The notes beneath the pieces were generated by a model, which saw nothing but the letters and a program-made list of their open reading frames with translations, had not been told where the DNA came from and did no database searches. This document shows, in pieces, positions 10,665-21,762 of a stretch of DNA of 64,000 bases. Origin of the DNA: Perognathus longimembris pacificus (Eukaryota > Chordata > Mammalia > Rodentia > Heteromyidae). The stretch is taken from NCBI RefSeq assembly GCF_023159225.1, contig NC_063171.1, positions 34,751,378-34,815,377 on the forward strand, given 5' to 3'. The position numbers were made by a program, and so were the translations under genes. Position 1 is the first letter of the stretch. Every line of letters starts with the position of its first letter.

Positions 10665-10845
10665 AGATTTCTCAATCTTGACATTGTAAGCATTTGGGGC
10701 AAGAGACTTCTTTGCTGTGAGACTTGTCCTGTGAATTGTAGGACGTTAAGCAGGAGCCTTCTTCCTCCTCCCAGTCAAAACAAGCAGAACTGTCTCCAGA
10801 CATCATCACATGTCTCACTCTCAGCTGAGAACCACTGCTTTATAG
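10665..10845 (+). mobile_element. hAT-type nonautonomous DNA transposon relic (MER family)
   Basis: The core recalls a mammalian MER element: ACATTGTAAGCATTTGGGGC, then 'GAGACTTGTCCTGTGAATTGTAGGA', then GTCTCCAGACATCATCACATGTCTC. It ends with GAGAACCACTG, a hAT-Charlie type terminal repeat. The exact subfamily cannot be named by eye. Confidence 0.75.
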
Positions 10846-11200
10846 ATTTACGTGTCACTGCTAGAGAGGTTATTGTTAAAAGTAGAAGGCAAACAAACTT
10901 ATTGGGGGAGAAGAGAGGGCCACACAGTTAACTCTGGGAAGTCCCCACTATTGGGAGTGGGAGAAAAAGAATCCGCTCCAAAAATGGACTTCATATTGGT
11001 TAGAGACCAGCACATGGGATTTGTCTTAATGACTAAAACGTTTCTCTCTCAAGAAGGAAGAAGTGAAAGAAGTGTCAGGAAGTCAGAAGCAATGAAACAG
11101 ATAGGATAAATGACAAGGCTACCGTCTGCCTGCATCTATCCTCAACTGGGCAGCTCTGTCTCTTATATCTCTAGTTGGTCTTTCCAGAGCCACATCCCTC
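10846..11200. other. Unique DNA, nothing recognised
   Basis: Purine-rich patches occur, but no repeat or gene is assigned. Confidence 0.45.
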
Positions 11201-11329
11201 AAGCATAAGTAAGATCTTCTTCTAAAACACTGAAATATCTCTTCCTCCAGTCAGGAAATAATTCTACTTTATGACAACTACACATGCAATTACTTCTCCC
11301 CAGGTGGATGGAGGAAAAAGCATGCTTCC

Positions 11330-11415
11330 CTTGCCTACCATTGTATCTCTGGCATCAAACACATGTCTGGTACAGAGTAGATGCTCAAAAAAACATTTGT
11401 TGAATGAAATGCAAG
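11330..11415 (+). mobile_element. L2/MIR-type 3' end relic
   Basis: The stretch TGGTACAGAGTAGATGCTCA followed by AACATTTGTTGAATGAAATG matches the conserved LINE-2 (or MIR3) 3' end. Older L2 sequence may extend left to about 11200. Confidence 0.7.
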
Positions 11416-12269
11416 AGCAAATCAACAAACTAAATTAATGAGAAAGATGTCACTTTCATCGTAAAGGCAAAATTGAATTAAAAATGTATTTAAAATAATT
11501 TCTATTTTTTTAATGAAAGAGATTGACTTTTGTTGCTTTTTTGTATAGAAACAAAAGCTGGAAACACATATAAGTGTTTTTTCTTAAATAGATTAAGGCC
11601 AGATAACTAATAAGTAGTAAAGCATGATGAGACCCAGGTTTGTCTGCCAAGATCTTAAACTTCCCACTTCTAAAAACTCCTGCGCAGGTGTTATTTCTGC
11701 TCCTGAGAACCAGAGTTGTATCAAGTTCAACTCTGCTATCTAAATATGATTCACATTCCAATTAAGATTATGTCTGTATACACAGCTGAGTCCCTACAGC
11801 ATATTCTCCTTCCCTAAACTTCCTCTTAACTGAAAATTGGATTGAAAAAGAAGGAACAAAAAGGAAGTACAGGAAGTCTCTGTTTTACTAGCAGACTATG
11901 TTCTCAAAGGTTATCCAAGATTTTTTTTTAATTTAAAACTCTTTCGTTAGAAAAATAATAACTTACAAAGATAGATTTCCAAGTTAGACCAGAGAAGACT
12001 ATTAAGCACATAGGTTACATGTGTGTCAATATAAATCACTTTTTTATCAGACTCCTGGAAGTTTATAGTTGTTTCCTAAGGGACAAAAGAAACCTAAAAC
12101 AAAATGTTTGCAAACACCCTACTGTGCCTTGGCTGAAGAGCTACCATAAAGTCTCCATAGCCAAAGTATCTTCATATGGCACTACTGTCAGAAAAACTTG
12201 TTTACTTCCAACCTTCTCTAAAACTCATGCCATAATTTTTAAAGCTATTCTTAGAAAGGTAATGTCCAT
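11416..12269. other. Unique DNA, nothing recognised
   Basis: AT-rich and without assignable structure. Confidence 0.5.
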
Positions 12270-12340
12270 AGGTCAAGGGTAGAGCTCAATAGTAGAGCAC
12301 AAACCCAGTATGGAACTGACCCACCCAAAATATTCAATAC
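12270..12340 (+). mobile_element. Degraded ID-like (tRNA-derived) SINE
   Basis: GTAGAGCTCAATAGTAGAGC matches the ID / tRNA-Ala head (GTAGCTCAGTGGTAGAGC). The B-box region is badly decayed. No right monomer is visible. Confidence 0.55.
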
Positions 12341-14681
12341 CTCATATCCATATTTAGTTACATAAGCTTACATTTTATAACAAATTTGATGTAGAGACTC
12401 ACCTAGTCTCCATGGGCCCAACCCTATTTTGCTTAAGAATCTTACATGCATTATGATTACCCTTCTGTAGACTTGCCAGTTTCCTTGTATGTCTAACAGG
12501 TACCAAAAACATGAACAAGCCAAAATAAACACTTTCTTCATATGACTCTATTCACCTTGAAAATCCTTCTATTTTCCTTAAAATTCCCCCCTCCCTTTAA
12601 AATAAATGATGTATTATCTACTTGGATTATTCGAGCAAAAAGTTGAATGTTCCTAATTCATGGTTCTTTTCCTTCATCACCCACCCTTCACATCCAAACA
12701 ATGTTTCATTGATTCCACCTGCAAAATCTAGCCCACATCTCTTCAACTTCACTATTACCAACACAGACACTATAATCTCTCATGTGTGCCACTTGAAAAT
12801 TCTTTATTTTCCTTAAGTTGTTTTTACACTAATGCCCTTCTTCCATGCATTAACCCTCTCAGCACTTCCTGTTACTCTCGCTTAGCTCAGGCTGATGATC
12901 ACTGGACCCTCTTCCATAAAAATGATGAGCATTAGCCCGACACTCCCTGAGAATGACATTTCTACATCCCAAGCTGCAGGCATTCTACTTATTCTTTAAA
13001 AACATATAACTTTGAATCAAGCATGTGCTTGCATTCCAGAGATGAATTCATCATAACTGACTCAATAAAATCAACTTTTGTAAATCTGTGGAGGATAATC
13101 TGATAAAGAAGAAATAATGAAAGAACATTTGGCTTGAGGATGCGCAAGGAAGAATGTCTCCATAGAGCAAACTGCCCTATTGCTTCTCTATCAAGCAGCC
13201 TTCTATGTTGCATGGCACCTCAAGAACTTAGCTCACATTGGCCTTTCTAATTTTATTTTTTTGCTCTGATCACTTCACATAGAATACTGCAGACAGTTTT
13301 GTTTTTGCTTTATCTTCTGAACCAAGTATATTGTATTTTCAGTAATATACTTTCATCATAATATTCTAGAAGTGGGTCCGTTTAATCAGTTGCTCTACCT
13401 AGTCACATGCGAGTGATCCACAAACATGTAATTCTATAGGTGGAATTTTATAATAATCCAACTAATTTCAACTAAGAACCCAGCTATCATCTTTACCTAT
13501 CAACACCACCATTGACATGAATGGCTTGACAATGCTGTATTTTAATTTGCTTAGCAGACCCTAACCTATTAGTGAAAAATGGTTCTTATATCCAGATCAA
13601 TTATAATATGCTAGAGCTACTCCCCTCACTTGTGCAAAATAAGATGAAGAATTCAGTGAAGTCTGTGGCCTATGCTATTGTGCCAAGCAGTTCTGCATTA
13701 AGCCATTTGAAAGGCACAAAATTAGGTTACCTGAGGCCAAGCTGCTGTATAATGCTGCCTCTAGGTTTATTGGTGTGGTCAAATCATCCAGATCACAATC
13801 TGGATCTTAAATGAGTTTACTGAATTTTTATGAGTTACTGGGCATGCTTACTCAAAAATGTTCACTTACTACAGTAAATGTGAACATTTAAGACAGAATT
13901 TGGTCTACAGCTTTGGTCTCATTATAATCTAGTAGCAAGATCATGATGACACTGTTTATCTCCAGCTCTTCTGACCATCCATGCCTATTATTCATGACCA
14001 ATGTGGCTTAGAAAGTAAGAGCTTGCAGAGCTTATTAAGTTCTTATAAGATAGCATACAAGTTTATGTTTTATATCCATTGCCACACTACCATAGCCACA
14101 GCATTCCAGGGCACCTGAAAAGGCTTGAGAAACGTACTAGATTTGCTCTAATAGACTGGAGGTCCATATAATAATTTGTAAATCAGGGCCTATGGCTAAA
14201 GAGACAGTAATTGAGAAGCCAGTGAAGGGATGGAGAAGAGAGGATAGGTCCAGTCTGATGGCAGAACAAAGCCAGGAAGGAGACAAATGTTGGATAAAGC
14301 TTAAAGTAAGTTTCTCTGTGTGTGGTTGGGGTGGAGGGATGATGCTAAGCTGGGAGCAAGTAAAAGAAACAAAGAAAGAATGTAGACAAGACTGGACAGA
14401 TGAATGTACCCACTAAAGATTACATTCCAATCAAATACAAAGTATCATGCAGTTAGCATCCCTCTCGTATGGTTTTCATGACACTCATGCAAAACAGTGG
14501 CTGCCTTGTACCGAAAGGGGCTATCTGGTTGTGTTTTCCAAACAGCTAAAAGTAGGAAAATACATGCATGTGCACACACACACATACACACACACAACTA
14601 CAAGTGCTGACCTTGTTAGAGAATGAGCATAGATCTATGGCAAGCACTTGGAGGCTTGGAGACATCTTACAATTGAATATT
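12341..14681. other. Unique DNA, nothing recognised
   Basis: More than 2 kb without a recognisable repeat or gene. There is a short CA-rich tract at 14573-14597. ORFs are short and not supported by splice sites. Confidence 0.5.
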
Positions 14682-14704
14682 AAAAAAAAAAAAAAAAAAA
14701 AAAA
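14682..14704. repeat. A23 homopolymer
   Basis: A run of 23 A follows GAATATT. It could be the tail of an unrecognised retrocopy or a simple homopolymer. No polyadenylation signal or TSD was found. Confidence 0.8.
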
Positions 14705-14999
14705 GAGCTTCACCAAAGCTTTAAACTAATAAGCCAATTTCCTACTCCCCACCCCTGCCCGTTGGAGATGGTCAGGAAAATAGAGCTGGTCTTTTCTTTA
14801 TGAGGGCAGTTACCTAGGATTTCAACTCTGTATACAATCATTCATACTCCCTATGGGTCAGATAGAGAATGTGAATCCATCAGGAGTCCCCCAGATGAAT
14901 CACTAAGATGAGATTTAGAACCAGAGGCTTCTGGACATGCCTGGGGACTTTGACTCTTGAAAGACTCAGGTCTGAGTGAATCAGCCTTCTTTCTTTTAT

Positions 15000-15103
15000 G
15001 AGAGAGAGAGAAATGGAGAGAAAAGAAAGCCACACAGGATGCAATGTTCAGGCAGCACAGGCAGGCATTTGCAGATGCTCAGGCAAAGTAAATACTCCAT
15101 GGC
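15000..15103 (+). repeat. Left copy of about 95-bp direct repeat flanking the LTR-like insert
   Basis: The block begins with GAGAGAGAGAAATGG and ends with AAGTAAATACTCCATGGC. It recurs at 15654-15746 on the other side of the insert. The copies differ by about 11 nt of extra sequence in this one (around TTCAGGCAGCACA), a 2-nt indel and a few substitutions. Confidence 0.9.
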
Positions 15104-15324
15104 TTAGGGGATGGCTATGCCTTTAAGACCTGGGGTGGCTCTAGCCACTCCCACCTCCTTCCGGTTCTGAAACCAGAAGAGAAGCCGTGGCGAGCACATG
15201 TGTCAGGATGGCGCTGGCTGGTCTCTGCCTCTGCGGGAAGTTCTGTGACATCACCGTGATGGACACGCTCGTTAGCCTATCGTTGGCACCTGGCCAGTCC
15301 CTCTCCTTCCCGCGTCACTACTGG

Positions 15325-15355
15325 TATAAGTGTATTTGCCCTCCCCCTTATTAAA
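15325..15355 (+). promoter_or_regulatory. Candidate LTR TATA box and poly(A) signal
   Basis: TATAA at 15325-15329 is followed 21 nt later by ATTAAA at 15350-15355. This is the close spacing expected across the U3/R part of a short-R LTR. Activity is unknown. Confidence 0.45.
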
Positions 15356-15593
15356 CCAGAACACCCCTTGAGGGTTCTCCGAGAAGTCCACATGCCCGTG
15401 TCTTCCTTGGGAAATATAGGGAGGGGGCAGGACATTCTCACGACCACACGCTGACCGAGGCTGCACGTGGCCTTCACTCCCGCAGTTAATCCCTACTGGC
15501 CAGGGGATGTGTGAGAGCGATAGAGGACCACACAGGAGGGGCGGATAGGCCCAGGACCTCCACGAGGATGAAGGTAGAGCTAAGCCCGGTAAA

Positions 15594-15653
15594 TGGCACC
15601 CAATGTGAGGCTCGAACCCACGACACTGGGATTAAGAGTCCCATGCTCTACCG
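15594..15653 (-). other. tRNA-Lys(CTT)-derived segment including the CCA tail
   Basis: On the minus strand this 60-nt block reads as tRNA-Lys(CTT) from about nucleotide 17 in the D loop to the 3' end, including the non-encoded CCA. About 4 of 60 positions differ, and two of those look like CpG decay. The anticodon CTT is preserved (15634-15636 in complement). The 5' acceptor strand and half of the D arm are missing, so this is not a functional tRNA gene. The CCA means it was copied from mature tRNA. Confidence 0.88.
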
Positions 15654-15746
15654 GAGAGAGAGAAATGGAGAGAAAAGAAAGCCACACATAGGATGCAGCA
15701 TGGGCAGGCATTTTCAGATGCTCAGGCAAAGTAAATACTCCATGGC
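15654..15746 (+). repeat. Right copy of about 95-bp direct repeat flanking the LTR-like insert
   Basis: Matches 15000-15103 from GAGAGAGAGAAATGG to ACTCCATGGC. A class II ERV normally makes a 6-bp duplication, so this length is anomalous. Confidence 0.9.
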
Positions 15747-16568
15747 ACAAAAGCAATCCAGAGAAACCCATTGCAAGAGAAGAAAAAAAGAGGCTGAGGC
15801 AAGATGGGAGGAAGGGTTCAGGGAAGTTTGACGAGATCCTTGGGGAGGTGGTACTCAATTCTATTGCCTTATAACAGAGAGCTGAACTCGGCTCCTACCT
15901 GCATAGTTCTTTGGGTAAGATAACCCAAAGGAATCTTAGACACATGAATTTTACTAGAATTATGATGGAATCATATGGATAATAACTAGAAAATACTTTT
16001 GATCAGAAATGGCTGGATTTTAATAGACCTTTTGAATAAGACATTCAAACCTAAGTATTTCAGGTCAAATATGTACACAATATTTGTAACACAAAAAAGA
16101 TCAAAATGTGAAGGTTCAATTTTATAATAACCAGATCAACCTTAATAACAAATGAAACTAAAACTCTCACCAGTAGCAAAATGGAAATAGAGAAAAGGAG
16201 GGAGCACATGAAATTTCACATTAGGACTCCGTTTTGTCAGGGAGCCACAGGGCATTATCCAGGCTTTCACAGATCTAAAGAAAGATGTGAGGAGGGAATT
16301 CCTTAATAGACATCAATAGGAACATCAAGTGAGGTCACAGAGTCTGGGTGGATCCAAATAGTCCCAGTGCAAGGGAAAGGTGACATGTGCCCAAGCAGAA
16401 GCTACATGGAAAACCAGAAAGAAAAGAACAGGAAGCAGGGGGAGGGGTGGTTGAGGGAGAGCATCTTGATTCCCTGAGTGATGGTATTTGGGTACTTTGT
16501 GGGAGTGAGAAAGACATCTGTTTTCAACTCATGAGACAAAACATTTAGCACATAAGGATTATTATAGC
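15747..16568. other. Unique DNA, nothing recognised
   Basis: No assignable repeat, splice pair or gene. Confidence 0.5.
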
Positions 16569-16706
16569 CAACTATTTTGTTGTTTTGTTTTGTTTTGTGT
16601 TTTGTTTTGCCACAGGATTTCCACATGTTGCCCAGGCTGGGCTGGAACTTGTGATTCTCCTTTCTCCACCTCCAGCATGCTGAAATTACAGGTGTGTGCC
16701 ACCAAG
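16569..16706 (-). mobile_element. B1-like SINE monomer
   Basis: The antisense 7SL-derived unit shows an A-rich tail (TTTTG repeats at the left), then GTTGCCCAGGCTGGGCTGGA, TTCTCCTTTCTCCACCTCC and ATTACAGGTGTGTGCCACCA. Confidence 0.85.
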
Positions 16707-16734
16707 AGTTTATTCAATGTTCAATGGACTGTAG

Positions 16735-16795
16735 AACTGCATGTGTGCATGTGTGCATGTGTGTGTGTACACACATACACATGCGTAAGTGTATG
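16735..16795. repeat. TG/CA-rich simple repeat
   Basis: Alternating TGTG/CACA tracts with interruptions (GTGTGTGTACACACATACAC). Confidence 0.8.
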
Positions 16796-16849
16796 TAAAA
16801 TCTATCAAGTTATATAGCACTTGATATTTGGTTAGCAACGAGTAACAGG

Positions 16850-16985
16850 AGTCTATGATGTAGGCAAGCCTAATTATCCCAGAAAACCAATAAGAAAATT
16901 CAGCCTTAGCAGATACATGGCTTGCCTAAGGTCCGGTAAGCAATGAGAGCTGAGATCAAGTCTATAGACCAGCTCATTTCATTGC
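16850..16985 (-). mobile_element. MIR relic
   Basis: The antisense MIR order is visible: a degraded AATAAGGAAACTGAGGC-type segment (AATAAGAAAATTCAGCC), then ACATGGCTTGCCTAAGGTCC, GTAAGCAATGAGAGCTGAG and ATCAAGTCTATAGACCAG. Confidence 0.68.
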
Positions 16986-17097
16986 TGGTCTTATATCTGT
17001 CTATGACTCTATATTTGCAACTCTGCAATCTATTCATGAATCTTATTGAATTCTTTAAAGTTTATAGGTACAGGGGAGTTTAGAGGATCACTTTGAT

Positions 17098-17770
17098 TCA
17101 TGACACACTGTGACTCAAATATGCTTTGTCCCTCACAGTTTTATGTGCTGGCTGTTTAAGAAAGAATAGAACCTTAAAGAAGTGGGCCTCAGTGGGAGGT
17201 GATGAGGTCACAAAGGTATGATTCTTATGAATGGACTAATGTCATTCTCAGGAGACTGGGTTAGTTCTCTTCAGGTGGGATTGGGTCTCAAAGGGAGAAT
17301 TGAGTCTCACAGGACTGGATTAGGTAGGTAGGTATAAGAATAGGTTGTTACCACATTCCCTCTCCTTTGCCAGTATCCTTAATAAGTCAATGTCCACTTC
17401 TGTTGCTTGCAACAAAGAATTATGGCAGAATTAAATTCAACACTGAGAAAATGGCCCTCCCTAGACATCATATCAGCTAGTGACTGGGCTATAGGCCTCC
17501 CAGCCTTCAAACGATGAGAACTACATTTCTGATTCTTTTTAAAGAATAGGTTGTCATAAGGAAAGTAAGCCACTGTCCTTGCACACACATCTCAACACAC
17601 CTCTCTGTCACAATATGATGCAATGTACATGAGAGGCCATCACCAGAAATAGAGCAGATATTGGTTCTATGCTTTTTAACTTTCAGAGTTGTGTGGCAAA
17701 CTAAACCTCACTTCTCTACCATTTACAAAGTCTAGTGTTTTGTTATAGCAACATTAATAGGCAACACATA
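17098..17770 (+). mobile_element. MaLR-type LTR relic (MLT1/MST-like), partly disrupted
   Basis: The MaLR LTR order is recognisable: GTGGGCCTCAGTGGGAGGTG, then ATGAGGTCACAAAGGTATGA, TTCTTATGAATGGACTAATG, CTCCCAGCCTTCAAACGATG and finally TTTTGTTATAGCAACATTAA. Extra sequence around 17575-17700 interrupts the match. The subfamily is uncertain. Confidence 0.62.
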
Positions 17771-17799
17771 AGGTTCCTGGGTATGTGGGCAGAGGAATA

Positions 17800-18047
17800 C
17801 TGTACTCCAAGTCCCCTTCCTCAGGCCTTCGTGCATGCTCTCCTGTGTCTGGGCCACCTTCCCTCTCAAATTTTTTATCACTTCCTCCAGGAGGCCTTCC
17901 TATCTCTCCATACCTGGAAATATGCTACTCCTTCCCATTCTAATCATATTCAGGGCTCCGATTTTGCACAGAGTTTATACCTTATTGTGAATACCTTCTC
18001 ATAGGACTTTTGTCCCTCCCCACTGGACTGTGAGCTCCTGCACAGGT

Positions 18048-18048
<1 letters not shown>
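17800..18048 (+). mobile_element. LINE-2 relic
   Basis: L2 3' features are seen in order: CCTCCAGGAGGCCTTCCTAT, a 'CACAGAGTTTATACCTTATT' segment, then GGACTGTGAGCTCCTGCACA at the end. Confidence 0.7.

Positions 18049-18084
<36 letters not shown>
18049..18084. repeat. (CA)n microsatellite
   Basis: A pure CA run of about 18 units directly follows the L2 relic. Confidence 0.95.
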
Positions 18085-18086
<2 letters not shown>

Positions 18087-19820
18087 TGTGCCTCTTTAAC
18101 AACTGTATCCGCAATCATGGAACAAGCCTTCTCAGTACTTAAACATCGGCCTATATTTTGAGTTCAAATTTGTAGGATAACATCTGCTGGGGGAACTGTA
18201 CACAATCTACCAAAGTCAGAAATGAAACCTACCCCATGAAAGACTCCTGCACCTTGCACCAGTCCTCTCTTAGAGCTTAATAGGAGCTTTAATCTGAGCA
18301 TGATTGATCACCAGAGCAACTGCTTCAAAATGTTTTTTCTTAATGCATAGAACCATAGTAAATGCTACTTTACTTTAAGCAAATGGCATGTTATCCCTCC
18401 TACTTTTCCTTCCTCTAGCTATATTTTTCTTTCTATTTACTTATCTGCTGCTGCCATTAAGAAAAGAAAAAACAATGACTGAGCTCTATTTAGATATTTC
18501 AGTTACAACATGCTTAGATATGGATAGCTATAAATTGCTAGCCATTATATTTAGATATTTTAACATCTCAAACCTGCTTGTTGTATTTCAGGTTCCATTA
18601 GACCAAGAGAAGAAGAGAGAAAGCACTCTTTAAAGTTTAGTTTTTTTAATATCCAAACCAATGCTTGAACTCATGATCAACATTGATCCCTGCAAGAAAT
18701 GCGCCTGACATTAACAAAACTCGAAACCAGCCACCATCTTTAGAGTTCAATCAGCTAGCACTGCTCTGGTTCTGACCTGACCATGAACTGTCTTTGTTAG
18801 CCCAGAAGCACGCACTGCTCCATTCCTTGGTAGTGTCATGTGTACCAGGAGGAATTAGGACTAGATGAGACCTTGCAAAATCCAAATCCATTTATTTCTA
18901 CCAAGAATCTCCCTCCCCATATCTGCACAGTTTGTTTTATTTGGCTGAATTCCATCTGTCTTATCTCTTTCAGAGACATGTATCCTACAGGCCTAGAAAT
19001 GATTTGCTATATTCCTTTATGAAACTGAACATCCATATTTCACAGCTAATCCTATCTATTTTGTGTTCAGCCACTTTGTAATCATGCATGACCAGCCACA
19101 TTTTGAAAAATATCACTTCAAAGTGTTAAATCAAGTGAACTTTTTAAAAAATCCATTGAGTTTTTTTTAATCCATTGAAATATTGATCTCTTTTATACGT
19201 ACCTATGGAATTATTACAGTGAGCCCCTTCATGTTATTAATATATGCTAATTCAAAAATACAAGCAATAATAATTGTACCTCTCAGTGCACTTAAAATAT
19301 TTCATTTTTAAAACAAGTTTGATTTGTGATATTATATTTTCTCTGAGTTGTGAAGAAACATATGAAATGTAGTCTCGCAATGACTTTTTTTTTTTTTCAC
19401 TCTCAGAAATTTTCATTCCTTTATTCCAATGAAGGTCAGCTTTCAATGTTTTATTTTTCAGGAGACATGTCATCTTTTACTGAATTAAAAAGAAATCAGT
19501 CAACTTAAAGGGAAACTGTCAGTGGCTGTGAGGTCGCTGCCAAACCTATAAAGCTGTAAACCTTTTAAGTTCATAACCCTGACTGGTTCTCCAATGGATT
19601 GGGAACTTGTACAAAAGAAAAAAAAATCAAGGTCCAGGCTACACACTCAGATCTATAAATCAAAGCCTTAGAGTAGGAAGTTAGGCAACAGCTCTAAAAT
19701 CATTGTAGCTGAAATTGAGAGGACTGGCTATGAATAGATTGCTACAAAAAAAAAAAAAAACAATGCTGATGTTTATATTTTTGGTTCCCATAGAAGTTGA
19801 TTGATCAAGATATTTCTTTT
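18085..19820. other. Unique DNA, nothing recognised
   Basis: Mostly AT-rich unique sequence. A T13 run near 19384 and an A17 run near 19745 are present. No gene is supported. Confidence 0.5.
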
Positions 19821-20032
19821 TTGTTTTTTTTTTTTTTAGCCAGTCCTGGGGCTTGAACACTGACAAGCCTGAGCATTGTTCCTGGCTTCTTTTTGCTCAA
19901 GGCTAGCACTATACCACTTGTGTCACAGTGACACTTCTGACCTTTTCTATATATGTAGTACCGAGGAATCAAACCCAGGGCTTCATGTATGCAAGGCAAG
20001 TGCTCTACCACTAGGCCATATTCCCAGCCCCA
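19821..20032 (-). mobile_element. IDL-Geo SINE (older subfamily), with decayed TSD
   Basis: The antisense copy runs from poly(T) through GCCAGTCCTGGGGCTTGAAC and TTTTTGCTCAAGGCTAGCAC to the ID-like head (CACTAGGCCATATTCCCAGC). The flanks AAGATATTTCTTT and AAAATATTTCTTT are a near-perfect TSD. Confidence 0.94.
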
Positions 20033-20562
20033 AAATATTTCTTTAAATTACTACTGAAGCTCACCAGGTCAGTTCTATTAGATATCACACTTGACCTAAG
20101 GTTTGTGAAGACACTGGTGGCTTATATGGCTGTTATATGATAAGTCTTTGTTACAGAATTGTCATCAAGATTCTCTTGTGGCTAAGCTAAGAAGCACATT
20201 TATCTTGGTGTTGACCTAAATTAGTCCTTTGATTGGGATTTTTTTAATTAAATTTATTTGTTTATTAATTGAACACAAATTTTTTGACAAGGTGTTGTGC
20301 AAAAAGGGTACAGTTACATAGTAGGGCAGTGTGTACATTTCTTGTGATATCTTACGTCCTGTTTTTCTATCTCTTCTCTAGGTCAGGTAGACATATATAC
20401 AATAAACAATGTATCAAGAACATACACAGTAGCCACGTGGCCACGCCCAAGAAAGTTCGCCTAGGGCTTTAAATGTAATGTTGATATTAGACCATTTTTC
20501 GACAGTAGTCTTATATGAACGTACATACCTAGTTTTTGAGCTATTGTATTCCCCTGAGAGGT

Positions 20563-20805
20563 CAATTTTTGACCTCTTTTTTTTTTTTTTTTTTTTTTTT
20601 GGCCAGTCCTGGGCCTTGGACTCAGGGCCTGAGCACTGTCCCTGGCTTCCTTTTGCTTAAGGCCAGCACACTGCCACTTGAACCACAGCGCCACTTCTGG
20701 CCATTTTCTGTATATGTGGTACTGGGGAATTGAACCCAGGGCCTCATGTATACGAGGCAAGCTCTCTTGCCACTAGGCCATATACCCAGCCCCAATTTTT
20801 GACCT
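20563..20805 (-). mobile_element. IDL-Geo SINE nested in L1 copy B
   Basis: The body at 20576-20792 is antisense, with a T22-type tail. It lies between perfect copies of CAATTTTTGACCT (20563-20575 and 20793-20805). The insertion interrupts the L1 3' UTR, so the SINE arrived after that L1. It belongs to the GAGCAAAAGG-type older subfamily. Confidence 0.96.
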
Positions 20806-20938
20806 TTATATGTTGAGTAATTGTTTGGTTTTAGTTACATACTGTTGGGTCGCTGCCCCAATACTGTGGGGAATACTATTTGACAAGCAGTTTTTGGTTT
20901 CCCAGACTTGGTCTCTACTGTCTCTCCATCTCCCTTTG

Positions 20939-21762
20939 TTAACAGTCATATATCAGGGAAATCATGCCCCTTTGTTTTCTGTGTTCTAGGCTTGTCTCGC
21001 TCAACATTATTTGTTCGAGTTCTGACCATTTCCCTGCGAATAACAATATTTCACCATTCCTAATCGCTATGTAGTATTCCATTGTGTATAAGTACCATAT
21101 TTTTTGGATCCATTCATCTGTGGAGGGGCATCTGGGTTGTTTCCATATTTTGGCTATTGTGAATTGTGCCACGATAAACATGGAAGTACAAATGTCTTTT
21201 TGATATCTTGGGGTTTGCTGTTTAGGATAGATGCCTAGGAGTGGTATGGCTGGGTCATAGGGTAGGTCTATATTGAGCTTTTTGAGAAACCTCCATACTG
21301 TTCTCCAAAGTGGTTGTACTAATTTGCACTCCCACCAACAATGGAGAAGGGTTCCTCTTTCCCCACACCCCCTCCAGCATTTGTTGTTGCCTGAGTTCAG
21401 AGTATAGGCCATTCTAACTAGGGTGAGGTGGTATCTCAGGGTTGTTTTTATTTGCATTTCCTTTACTATCAGGGATGTTGAGCATTTCCTCATGTGTTTC
21501 TTTGCCATTTTTATATCTTCTCTTGTGAAGTCTCTCTTTAGCTCCTTTGCCCATTTCCTAATAGGTTTATTGGGCTTGGAGGGGCTTAATTTTTTGAGTT
21601 CTCTGTAGATGACAGATATCAGGCCTTTGTCTGTTGCTGTGCTGGTAAATATCCTTTCCCATATCGTTGGCTGTCTTTCTATTTTGGTGGCTATGTCCTT
21701 AGCTGTGCAGAAACTTTTTAATTTGTAGTAGTCCCATTTGTCGAGTCTTTCCCCTATTTATT
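20939..21762 (-). pseudogene. L1 ORF2 C-terminal remnant (copy B)
   Basis: The minus-strand frame is open from about 21762 to a stop at 20939 (about 274 codons without a start). It includes [20 protein letters not shown] and the motif [18 protein letters not shown], then [14 protein letters not shown]. Just upstream a TAA and frame damage appear where copy A reads DPERLQIKERLDKW. It is the same ORF2 segment as copy A, and the catalytic domains are absent. Confidence 0.88.

Larger units (their letters stand above)
15104..15653 (+). mobile_element. LTR-like insert ending in a tRNA-Lys primer-binding site, read through into the tRNA
   Basis: This 550-bp insert is strikingly CpG-rich compared with its surroundings (about 25 CpG by eye). 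In order it has a possible U3 with a CRE-like TGACATCACCGTGATG, a TATAA at 15325-15329, an ATTAAA at 15350-15355, a presumed R/U5, and then a tRNA-Lys primer-binding site at 15594-15611. Complementarity to tRNA-Lys continues to 15653 instead of giving way to retroviral leader or gag. No gag, pol or env sequence is present. The Lys primer and LTR layout suggest a class II (ERVK/IAP-like) endogenous retrovirus. The family assignment is inference, because the LTR's TG...CA termini are not clearly preserved. Confidence 0.65.

Noticed and set aside
15594..15653. A tRNA-Lys gene on the minus strand
   Set aside because: It lacks the first 16 nt or so, including the 5' acceptor strand and half of the D arm, and includes the non-encoded CCA. 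It is a copied primer fragment, not a gene.
20461..20760. 99-codon antisense ORF across L1 and SINE
   Set aside because: It crosses the boundary between the nested SINE and the L1 3' UTR, so it is a chance frame.
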